DNA from: Pristionchus mayeri
Taxonomy: Eukaryota > Nematoda > Chromadorea > Rhabditida > Neodiplogasteridae
NCBI GenBank assembly: GCA_036245805.1
Contig: BTRK01000003.1
Location: 13,742,464-13,806,463 of the forward strand
Reading direction: 5' to 3'
DNA length: 64,000 nucleotides
Shown here: positions 43,101 to 52,941 of the stretch, piece by piece
Layout of the letters: every line of letters begins with the position of its first letter
Numbering within the stretch: the first letter of the stretch is position 1
Notes under the pieces: model-generated
What the model was told of the DNA's origin: nothing
Databases searched by the model: none
Seen by the model: the letters and a program-made list of their open reading frames with translations, nothing else
Made by a program: the position numbers and the translations under genes

Positions 43101-43886
43101 GAAAGTACTTGTAAAATGATATGCAAGCCACAGAATGAACATAGTAGAGTACAGTCAACGGGAGAATCGTTGCTTTCAAACTCAGACTGAATCCACAGGC
43201 CGTCAGAGGAATGGCTAGTCCCATAATGAAGCAAGCGACAAAGCCGGCTGCTCTACATTCGAAGATCTGGAACAATTGGTTGTAATATAGTTGTACGCCT
43301 TTCAATTCTATCACCGATACATTAATTTGGATGGAAAAGTGGACTTTGAAATCAGTAAGAAATCAGTATTTTAAAGACATCGCCCATCTTTTGACACATT
43401 CTGTCAATCACTATGAAGTGAGGGCAGCTAAGAGCGACAAATATCAAATTGCTAGTAAGCATTGCTGGAGTAAAGATAAAGTATGCGGTCACAGAAGATC
43501 CGAGTGCGCAGACAAGAAGCACGCTTAGAATGCTAGTGAGATTGAACTGGAAACAAATTAGTTTTTCATTTCAAGTCTTGCTTGAGTAAAAGATGAAGGT
43601 AAAGGCACATTATGTCTTCGAGACTGGGCTCGCGGGAGAACACTGGTAGACCAGTTTCCATGCAGGAGCGCAGGTCGAAAAATACTATTGATTGTAACTA
43701 ACCCTACTTTACCTGAAATCCCGGATCAGTTATCTTGACGTTGTAGACGGAGTACTTCATATGAAGCAGTGTAAGAACAGCAGGGACAATTCCCGCCCAC
43801 CACCAGAGTTCGAAGATGACACCGGAGAGAATGCATGTAGAGACTGTGAGTAACAGCCAATATAATGATTTGTGCTCTGGTGTCAT
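40148..43886 (-). pseudogene. Locus S: near-complete HFW-PGA family member with in-frame TGA
   Basis: Ten exons: 43886-43713 (ELWWWAG), 43546 to about 43379, 43266-43087, 42942 to about 42748, 41237-41067, 40970-40887, 40820-40695 (REYYPTIPSPG), 40622-40523, 40478-40393 and 40309-40148 (Q-rich tail, HFWGRVPPPA, stop). Exon 5 has TGA at FV*FY where locus P has R. The exon 2 donor lacks GT at the usual place, and the exon 4 donor has drifted downstream. All other lengths and phases match loci P and R. A mariner-type element fills intron 4. The first acceptor (TTTCAG|TAAATG) suggests trans-splicing. It is either a recent pseudogene or a gene with sequencing errors. Confidence 0.8.
41328..42596. 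mobile_element. Mariner-type element in locus S intron 4
   Basis: TA-flanked. The inverted termini begin TTAGGTTGGTCATAAAGTTT at the left and read ATCAGGTTGGTCATAAAGTT at the right when reversed, so one end base has diverged. TTAGGTTG is the classic mariner terminal sequence. The 1.27-kb interior has only broken frames and no visible DDD catalytic block, so it is non-autonomous or decayed. Confidence 0.85.
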
Positions 43887-44215
43887 TTACTGAAATGAGA
43901 TTTTGAGAGGATTTCAAAAAGATGAGTATAACAAGCAGCGAATAATTTAATAAAGTAGCGCAAAAAACATACATGATTATGCGAGGTTTGTGGCGGCATC
44001 CTCACCTACGCTCTCAGTAGAGTGATAAGATAGCGGCGGAACTGCCTGTGGGGGCAGTGAATTTCAAATTGTTGGCTATTGTGCAGTGCAGTAACAAATT
44101 GAATTTAACAGTTTATTCTCACACACAAATTACGAAGCATTGCTTAGTGTCATACTGGTGAGGAATAATAGAAATGGCGATATGGTGAAGAATAATACAT
44201 TTCATAATGGGCAGT

Positions 44216-46702
44216 CTACGCTCCAGGAGCGACTGATCCCCAGAAGTGACGCTGAATACGACGACGCTGACGACGTTGCTGTCGAGACTGTTGTGTTGCC
44301 TGTGCGACCAAGTGCAAATGTAACGCTTTGTCCTGAGGAAATCAATCGTTTATAAGCTGGACTATTAACAGTATTCACATTTACATTGTGTATAATTATG
44401 CAAATGCGGCATAATACGTGGATACAAAGACAATTACCTTGTTATTCTTCATAGCGTTGAAGTAAAACGATAAAGTTCCACTAATGAAAAACATAATAGC
44501 GCATGGTTCAATTATTGCTGCTGCAATTTCACATTATTGTAACCATGCAAGTGATTGCTGACAAACCGAAACTCAGAGTGAAATATAGAACAGTCCCTGC
44601 AATCGCAATAGAAATCGAAGCGATGCCACACACGATGGTATACATGAAATACAATCGACTTGAAATCTGCAAGAGTGTTATTCATATGACAAACGTTCTC
44701 CCACTTACATCACTTCTGAAACAATCTAGAGTAAAGATGGACAGAAAAAGAGTGAGGCTTGAAATGAAAGGTCCAGGAGAGGGGATTGAAGGATGAAATT
44801 CACGGAGGAACCAGGACCCGAATGCTGATGAAATCTGCAATGAAGAATTTGTTTCACATTTACTGTTTTCGCATTTCATTTTTGATCTACTCTACATCAA
44901 ATTAGCCATGCGAAATTAAAGCACCCAAAACCCCGGAGAATCCCGCGCGGAAATCTCTTAGCAAAAAACGAAAACACTGTCTGTAAATCGGACCGCGCGA
45001 GAGAGGAGGCGAGAGCGGCAGACGGCATGGGTACGCCCACTCCTCTCCTCTTTCCTTTCCTTCCCTTCCTATGTGTTCTCTGACCATTTACATAGACCGC
45101 TTCCTTGAATCTGCCTGATTTTCAAACAAATCCTGATTGTCCCTTAGCCCTGTAGAAACTTCAAATGCGTGTATCTCGGCTCAAAATTGAGCTAGAGACT
45201 TCAAATTTTGGATTTGTTATATGGTTCAAGGATCCTATCTGTACATATCTAAGGTATCCTAATATAATATAAGGGGTCTATCCTGCTTTAAGTAAGCAAT
45301 TGATTATTCTCTCGGAGTGAGACTATATTTACCATAAATGTGAACGTAGACATGAGCACCAGAAAAATAATCGTGACTATCTTCATAATGAAACGAGATG
45401 TAAGCTGGTTATTCACTTCGACGTAAGGTTCCTGTGAATAAAAGCAATAAATTATGCATCGCATTGTTCTGGATGTTTTCTTGAAAAGTAATTGATGTTC
45501 CACGTTTATGAACAAATTCAAGAAATCATTACCGTGGATCGATGATATCCGATTTGAGAAGTAACTAGCAATAGAGTGTAACCAATGTATCCCGACCCGA
45601 CGAGCTCCCAGATTAGCGGCTCGGAGGAATATAAACGGACGAAGCCGAATGCAATTGATGAAGCGAAGACGGCTATGCAATTTCCGAAGATCCATACTGG
45701 TACAATGGACTGAATAAGATTCCAAGTGATACAGGAGTGATTTGTATAATTTTAAAAAAATACAAATCTTGCCTTTCCCTTTCGATAGTTCACCGCGCAT
45801 TCCAATTCCACGATTGCGTATGCAAGCACGATAGTAAACAGTGCTGCTGTTGCAGAAGCGAATTGATGGGAGATAATGAAGAAAAATACGCCACTTGCGA
45901 TGCTGCTAAACACAGCGAGAACCAAGGCAACCTTGGATGCAACTCTGGGATCAAACTGAAAATATCATCATGATAAACTAAGAAAATGTGATCTTTTCCA
46001 TATTCTTTGATGTGTTTTTTTTCCTTTTTATAATCGTGATTTCGATATATTACGATCAAACTCTACCAACTCACCGTTGGATCACGTCTGACAACTGACC
46101 ACATGGCAGTAAATGTTACCGACAAGCCATACGAGAGCACAATCTGCGGAAGGATCAGGTATTTCCAACCCAAAGTGAACGCAAAAGCCGTTAGAGGTAT
46201 GGAGATGAGTATCACGAAGAGAGAAGCGAGTTCAGCAGCTCTGGATGAAAATATCTAAAAAAAAGTCTCGTTTTGCGAAAAAAATTTGCGAAAAAAAATC
46301 ACTGGAAAACATGCTTACCATTCCTTCCAGCCTATCAATTGTCAAAAAATGAGGGCAGCTAAAAATGGCAAATATCATCTCCAATGTCATCACAGACGAA
46401 GGGAAGATAAAGTAAGCCGCCAACGAAGCACTACCTAAGATCACGAGAAGCACGCTTAGAACGATCGAGAATTTAAACTGAAAATAGCCCCTTCAGAGTC
46501 GTATCACTAATATATAACACAATTTTACCAGAAAATCTTTGTCGCAAATCCTCATGTTGTAGAGGGAAAACCTCATAGGCAGCAGAGTGAGAGCAGCAGG
46601 GAGAATTCCTGCCCACCACCAGAGTTCGAAGAGAACACCGGAGAGAATGCATGATGAGACTGTGAGTAACAGCCACAAGATTGATTTGTGAGCTCTTTTC
46701 AT
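44216..46702 (-). CDS. Locus P: polytopic HFW-PGA family protein (one apparent frameshift)
   Basis: Ten exons: 46702-46529 (CILSGVLFELWWWAG), 46477-46319, 46254-46075, 45955-45794, 45709-45533 (PLIWELVGSGYIGYT), 45431-45333, 44834-44709 (SWFLREFHPSIPSPG), 44666-44567, 44521-44438 and 44332-44216 (R/Q-rich tail, RRIQRHFWGSVAPGA, stop). Borders are GT-AG. Exons 1-7 and 10 are in phase 0 and exon 8 ends in phase 1, exactly as in locus R. Exon 9 is 84 bp against 83 in R and Q because of one extra T in a TTT run, so the frame is lost just before the tail. That could be real decay or a single-base assembly error. The start ATG lies 2 nt after an acceptor (TTTTTAG|GGATG). Predicted: about 14 helices with a cytosolic-type charged tail. 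Function unknown. Confidence 0.75.
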
Positions 46703-46759
46703 CCCTAAAAATGAACGAACCGCTGACCAGACAAATTTCCAATAAATGTATTCAAAACA

Positions 46760-47303
46760 TACTAAAGAAGAGGTTAAATGAACGCAAATACACGATTGTA
46801 TGAAGTACTTTGAGTGAGACTCTTCTCATTCAAGTGATTATACCGGAGAAGTGCCTGGGGGAAGCGCAGAAATAACTTTGTACGAAAATTTGCAGACGCT
46901 AAGAATACAATAGCATCGTGAAATCATGGGCATCGTTTTGTAAATCAGCTTCACTAGTGGTATGCACTAGAGAGAATTCAAATACAAACACTATCCATCT
47001 TTACTTCGAGAACAGCTGCAAACGCAACGGATTCAACATCACTTCTGGGGAACTTCTGGGTTTCTGGGTTTCACTTCTGGGGCACCTCCGGGTGCCTAAG
47101 CGATCTTATGTGCACACATGCGAATATCATTTAGTTTGTATTTTTGAGAATGAATAATGCATAAATTCACTTTCGAAATATCATATCACGCCCCTCACGA
47201 GATAATCGGGACGAAGAGTTGACATTGGAAATATAAATATTTTAGTTCTTTGGGTTTTTAGTTTGGGATTGGGTCGTAAAACGTTTTCCTAATTTGTTTA
47301 GAG
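46760..47303. other. Upstream of locus P, containing a relic family tail on the plus strand
   Basis: At about 47020-47096 (+) the frame RIQHHFWG...APPGA then TAA matches the family C-terminus. It is interrupted by two extra copies of a short CACTTCTGGG-type block. No other exon of a gene in this orientation was found. The remainder is AT-rich. Confidence 0.55.
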
Positions 47304-48164
47304 GATATCGGATGTCGCAGCTGCAGCAGGATGCTACAAAGTTGAGGCTGCGACCTTTATATTCGGATGTTTTGACCTCTATATCTGGCTGATTCATATG
47401 TCCAAGGCGTTTCTATGATCAAAGTACGAATTATATATTTTTCACTTTTGCTGCAGCTGCAGCAGAGTCACTTCGTACGAGTTTTTAATTTGCTATTCGA
47501 ATGAAGATTTTTGCCCCCTCTCCAAAAGTTACCATCATGTCGAGCTTAAAATTCTGCACAATTTATATTTTTTTGCAGAAAATTTCCCGGGGGGGGGGGG
47601 GGGTCCTGGTAGGTTCCCAGAGCGCCGAAAGTCTCGCAATGAGCTGCATGACCGATGACTCGATCACAAGGTCGCGGGTTCGAATCCAGGCCGTGGAAAC
47701 AAATTTTTTTGCCAGCGCGAATTGATGCGGAAACTTCTTTAAATACGATAAAACGATGAAAGAAAAAAGCAAAACTATTTTTGTCGCCGCCGGGAGTCGA
47801 ACCTGCCCCCCGATATCCCTTCTGCAGCCCATGGTGAGACTTTCGGCGCTCTGGGAACCGACCAGGACCCCGTGAAATTTTCTGCAAAAAATATATATTG
47901 TGCAGAATTTTATGCTCTACAAGATGGTAAAGTTTGGAGTGGGGGCAAAAATCTTCATTTGAGTCGCAAATTAAAAACTGTTCCAAACAGTCTCTGCTGC
48001 AGCGGTCGCAAAAGTGAAAAATATATAATTCCTGTCAAAATCATTACTTTGATCATAGAAACGCTTTGTAGATCTGAAACATCCGCATATGAAGGTCAAA
48101 ACATCCGAATACAAAGGTCGCCGCCTCAACTTTGCAGCAACCTGCTGCAGCTGCAGCATATCGA
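47304..48164. mobile_element. Fold-back element carrying Pol III-like boxes in each arm
   Basis: Inverted arms share GCAGCTGCAGCAGG, AAGTTGAGGC, TTTCTATGATCAAAGTA-like, AAAATTTCCCGGGG-like and CAGAGCGCCGAAAGTCTC blocks. The left arm has GGTCGCGGGTTCGAATCC and the right arm, read on minus, GCAGGTTCGACTCCC. Both resemble a tRNA B box. The stems do not pair as a full tRNA. A G tract (47590-47603) marks the left arm. It lies between loci P and Q. Confidence 0.8.
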
Positions 48165-49712
48165 AAAATTCCGAAACTTCAAATTATGTTTACTAAAGTC
48201 AAGTACTACGTAGAAATTAAAGAAACAAGAAATCTTGAAATTCAAATGTCAACTGGATCTGCTGATTTGTCCCGATTCTCTCGTGAGAGGCGTGATATTG
48301 ATTCTTCTTGAAACATCATTACCTTCTCCGATGTTTGAAGATCCATTTTGTATGGAATGTGAATATTGTGTTTTCCTAACCAACCAGTTCACTGGCAGAT
48401 CTGATATTGGTATCGTGAGCGTATTATCAAATTGTGCAATTGCGAGAATTTTGCAAACCAAACAAAGATTTTGGTTGATGCGATATGAATTTCTTATCAT
48501 ATGAGTAATAAAATCATTGTCAATGTTGTATCATTATCAGCTGGTTAAGCAGCAGGCGGAACAGCGGTCAAGAAGTGCTACTGAATCTTCATTTGCTGCA
48601 TTTGTTGCTGCAGTCGCTGATTCAGCTGCTGCTGCGCCTGTTGAAGTCCCTGGTGAAAAGCCTGCTGCCGAGCTTGTGCTGCCAGGTGCAAACTTCTTGA
48701 TTTATCCTGAATAATGATCATTGCGTGGTATGTTTCACAATATATCGGAAGCGTGCTCTATTATCGTGCAAAACCAGCAATGCAAACTAACCTTAGCGTT
48801 CACCTTTGCGTGGCAGTAATAAGTAAAAGTGCCAATAATGTTACATATAGTAACGCATGACTCAATGATGGACTCTGCAATAGTGTATACAGGGTGCGGA
48901 GAAAGTATGGCAACAAATAGTTAGTCATGTATTTTCTTTCAAAACCATCGCACACTTTTGAAACGGCGCACATCATTTATCAGAGATATTAGGAACATAG
49001 CTACGAGATTGTATTCGATTTGACCTCCTTTAACCTTGATGACAGCCTTGAGACGAGAAGGAACTGACTCGACGACGGCCCGAAGGTACTTCTTGTCGAT
49101 CTTGTCCCATGCCTTCTGAAGGGAACTCTTGAGACTCTCCAGATTCTAGTGGCGGGTGGAGCAAGCATCATTCTCCAGAACCGACCACACAATAAAGTCG
49201 AGGGGTTCAGATCGGGACTGTTGGAGGGCCACTCATTCGATGGGATGAAATCGGGAAAATGGCTCGCACACCAATTCTGAGAGAGTTTTGCGGAATGAGC
49301 CGGCGCAGAATCTTGTTGGAAAGTCCAATTGTGCCCTTTGAAGTGGTATCGTGACTAGGGAAGAAGAGTCTTCTCCAGGATCTGCTTGATGTAGTAGTGC
49401 TTATCGACCTTCACACCGGGATTGACGAACATACGGGGAGTCTTGCCGGTGGCACACACTCCTGCCCAAACCATCACTGACTGCGGGTGGGAAACTCGAG
49501 AGACGGTTTTGCCCTAGCATTGGCTTGCTGGGCAGACTGGGCAATCACTCTCGTGTTCTGACTGTTGAAAACCTGCTCCACCGTGAACATCTTCTCATCC
49601 GAGTGGACAGTCGTGAAATGTTCGGCCCACGCCAGAAGCTTCTTGCATCTCTTCAGTCTCTTTTCCTTGTGAATGCCAGTCAGACCATGGCCCTTACGCA
49701 TTAGGGTGGTGA

Positions 49713-50520
49713 AAACGACTCTCGAGTACTCGACCTTGTTTACTCCCCCTATCGAGCCATCGAGGCGAGTCTTATTTACGACCCCCTCTCCCCTCGATGG
49801 CTCGATTTAGAGGGGGGAGGGGATCGAGCCATCGATTCAATTTCGAGCCTGGAATTTTCTCAGCTCTCCGCGGACCAAATGAGCTAAATTTGACACCGTT
49901 GGAATCAGAACGACTATTGCTATCCAGCACACATTAATTTGATCTCATGATGAAAAAACATAATTTTCATATTTTGTGGTCATTACGGTGGCTGGAATGG
50001 ATCAACGGGTCGCTATTTAGAGGGCCTCAGCAGATCAGAGACGGATGAGACGGTTAACCGTCCCCTCTGGCAGTCCTAATCTCTCTATTTACTGTGGTGA
50101 TAGAGACTCTCTCGTCTCTCTCTCCCTCCCCTCACGGATGACCCGTATGAGAGAGTAAACAAGACGGTTAATCGTGATCCATTTCAGCCACCCTAGTGGC
50201 CATTATTAAGTAATTTCAGTAATTTTTCGATGAAAATTTATTCAAAAAGTGTGATAATATACTTCAAATGAGTCATTCAAGCAAATATTTTATTAAAGCT
50301 CTTCTTCCTCATCATCTGAGCAATCTTCTTCAAATTTGCTCTCGTCCGATTGGTATCCATAGGTAACATCAAGGGGTGTGGTTGTAGAGGGGTCCACATT
50401 AATGATTACTGTTCTTCTCGCAGAAGAGATCAAAGTCCGCTTTTTAAGTTGCGAGCTCTAGAAAGTAGCAATACTATTCAATGAAGAATGTATAATACAA
50501 TTAAATTTTCAAAAAAATAC
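49713..50520. other. Foreign insert between the two transposase pieces, with its own small fold-backs
   Basis: Not part of the transposase. It contains an inverted repeat GGTGGCTGGAATGGATCA at about 49989 with its near complement ending at about 50193. A C/G-rich palindrome, ATCGAGCCATCGA, occurs at 49759-49835. The frames are short and unsupported. Confidence 0.6.
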
Positions 50521-51018
50521 CTTCCGGATGCTTCGTCTCCATATGAGCCATATTGCTGGGCAGACTGGGCAATCACTCTTGTGTTCTGACTGTTGTAAGC
50601 CTGCTCCACCGTGAACATCTTCTCATCCGAGTGGACAGTCGTGAGATGTTCGGCCCGCGCCAGAAGCTTCATTAATCTCTTCACTCTCTTTTCCTTGTGA
50701 ATGCCAGTCAGACAATGGCCCTTACGCATCTTGTAAGGGTAGGGCATGAGTCAAGAATGGACGATCTTGCGCACTGAATGCTCGTGACTACCGAGATCAC
50801 GGGCCATCTTCCTCATAGATCGCTCGGGATTGCGTGCGACTCGCTTCTGCACAATTTTCTTGTTCTTGCGAGTGACAGCGGAGGAAGGTCTACCCATTCT
50901 ATTACGGTCCTTAGTCGTGCCCAGCTCCAAGAAACGGCGGATCGTCTTGAAAACGGTAGGACGGCAAACACGGAGTTTCTTCGTGATTGAACCAACGGTC
51001 TCGCCGGTGCTCCAAAGG

Positions 51019-51553
51019 GGGGGGGGTGACAAAAGAGCAACCGACAAAAGAGCAACGGAACTCCATTCACTAGAGATTTGAGCTAGCCACTTGGGAGTTG
51101 TTTAATTGTAACCATTATGTGGTACCCTACATTTGCATATATAAATCTTGTCACCAGGCGATCATGAGTTTCACACCATATCCACGAATGGGGGTTCATG
51201 GTCCAAAAATGAGAATTTGAGTGGAAAATCATTGTTAGATAGGCACAATATACCGTGATCAGTCGATATTCCAGTACCCGAGTATCTATTCTAAATCAGG
51301 AACAAAGAGATCGGTTGGTTACGTCATTTCAAAATTATCTAGCCTTGATTTTCCACTGAAATTCTTAATTTTGGATCATGAACCTATACATAGATATGGA
51401 GTAAAACTCATGATCGCCTGGTGGCAAGATTTATATATGCAATTGTATGGTAGCATATACTGGTTACAATGAAAGAACTGCAAAGTGGCTAGCTCGAATC
51501 TCCAGCGAATGACGTTCCGTTGCTCTTTTGTCGGTTGCTCTTTTGTCACCCCC
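51019..51553. mobile_element. hAT-like MITE inserted in the transposase remnant
   Basis: The termini GGGGGTGACAAAAGAGCAAC and the inverse have an inner repeat of the GACAAAAGAGCAAC block. Extended inverted arms run through CAGGCGATCATGAG and its complement. It is flanked by the 8-bp duplication TCCAAAGG (51011-51018 and 51554-51561), a hAT signature. The host frame is the mariner N-terminus, so this insertion is younger than the mariner copy. Confidence 0.88.
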
Positions 51554-52329
51554 TCCAAAGGTCAATAATTATTGGCGGAATTGGTGGGGTCGAACCATGA
51601 CTACGGGAAACAATTTAAAGTGCGCCTTGAATACACCGAATGATTAGGTAAAACCTGTTATAACATGCATTAACAGGAATCCAGGACTGATGAAATATTT
51701 GAGTTCAAGCTTTGTTTCCATACTTTCTCCGCACCTGTGTTTCCATTTGATATTTTTTCAGGGTTCTCGAACCTAAGTGCAACGTAAAGTATAGGGCAAT
51801 TCCTGAAATTACAATCGCGATCGAAGCTATCGCCAAAACGATTTCAAAAATGAAACATTCTCTGCGCGTGATCTGAAATATTGATTTGTGAGAGTCGGAA
51901 TATGAGTAAGCTCAATTTTTGAGAAAAAAATCGATTTTTAAAATTGTGCTATGTTGACCTACCAATGAGTAAAAGTATAACTGAACCATGAGGAACTGCA
52001 ATTACTTACATTATTCCTGAGCCTATCTAGTATTACGATTGCGTGCAAAAGTAGAAGACATGCAGGGCAAGCTCCAGAGCAAGGAATTGAAGGATAATAT
52101 TCACGAAGTAACCACATCCCGACCGGAGAGGCGATCTGGAATTGTACAACTGTCATCCTATTTGCGATCGATTTCACACTTTCGACGTCAATGAATGGTT
52201 CACTGAATGAGGCTCGCCGTACCATGAGGACCAAGAGCACAGAAAACGCGAGGATTTTCAGGATACCGCGATGGGTTTGCTTTACATCTAGATGAGGGTC
52301 CTTCGTAACCATGTACGTAAAATCGTTCA

Positions 52330-52938
52330 ATCAGGCATGAAATATATATTTCAGATTTCGCATAATGTTTATTCATTAGTCATTAGCTTTAGTCTTCAAT
52401 TAGGGATGATTGCAATGCTCGGGATAGTCGTATTCTATATTTTTGGCAATGGTACCTGATGCTGCAATTGCAAAGTAATTTCGTATTTTCTCAGGTACAG
52501 AGGCTATTATTATTGTTGTATGCACTACTGGAGCGATGTCGCTAAATTTGGCATCACACGATCACGAAAGAGTTTGTCAAAAAATGTTATAAATTTCCCA
52601 GGAGGAAGCAGTGCGAACTTTCGCATAATGAATAACAACAGAGTGAGAGAGTCAAAGCATTGCTTCGGGGTTCAAAAAGTAGACCTTGAATGGAATCACA
52701 TAGTAGTACCCTACAATAGAGCGTATATTATGATTGGCCCTGCGGCAGTGATTCGTGTTTGTCACTCTGCTGGGGTAGATGCAATTTCTCACTGCACTCA
52801 TACAACACTTGTGAATCATTCCCTCTTGCGTGGCGTTGTTTTAATCCTTTCAAATTTTAGCAATATTAATTGTTTTTTTTTCTGAAATTTAGGTTTGAGC
52901 AGTTTTTTTTTTCCTGATAAGCTTATATCGTTGTTCAG
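52330..52938. other. Divergent intergenic region between loci Q (minus) and R (plus)
   Basis: Includes an open frame at 52520-52885 (+) without recognisable domain. The strand context and T-rich end (52868-52915) fit the outron of locus R. A CAG acceptor sits at 52936-52938, 3 nt before the R start codon. Confidence 0.45.
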
Positions 52939-52941
52939 GAA

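Larger units (their letters stand above)
48890..51737 (-). mobile_element. Composite Tc/mariner-type element with transposase fragments
   Basis: The termini CAGGGTGCGGAGAAAGTATGG (left) and its near inverse (right) bound the region. The left flank is TA and the right flank has decayed. On minus, 51047-50751 encodes a helix-turn-helix DNA-binding part (ITKKLRVCRPTVFKTIRRFL; PSSAVTRKNKKIVQKRVARN). 50747-50553 encodes VHSDEKMFTVEQ, the first catalytic Asp region. A second, diverged copy of that same region lies at 49698-49510 and runs on into VMVWAGVCATG and, further on, a SPDLNP-type block in broken frames. So two overlapping transposase pieces of related copies are present. Neither is intact. 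Confidence 0.85.
48578..52300 (-). pseudogene. Locus Q: 5'-truncated HFW-PGA family member with premature stop
   Basis: Exons 6-10 only: 52300-52223, 52135-52010 (REYYPSIPCSG), 51872-51773, 48874-48792 and 48706-48578. Lengths and phases equal those in locus R for exons 8 and 9. The Q-rich tail (QQQMQQMKIQ) ends at TAG exactly where the family has a residue before HFW. Reading past it gives HFLTAVPPAA then TAA, so the conserved terminus is decapitated by one nonsense change and the Trp is Leu. Intron 8 carries a 2.85-kb mariner complex. Exons 1-5 were not found upstream, where the opposite-strand locus R begins. Confidence 0.75.

Noticed and set aside
47640..47700. Possible functional tRNA with GGTTCGAATCC
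   Set aside because: The T stem (GCGGG against CCAGG) does not pair and no acceptor or anticodon stem can be drawn. It is kept only as a Pol III-like relic.
52520..52885. 121-aa plus-strand frame upstream of locus R as an extra exon
   Set aside because: It is not hydrophobic like the family, matches no family exon, and R has a good acceptor right before its ATG.
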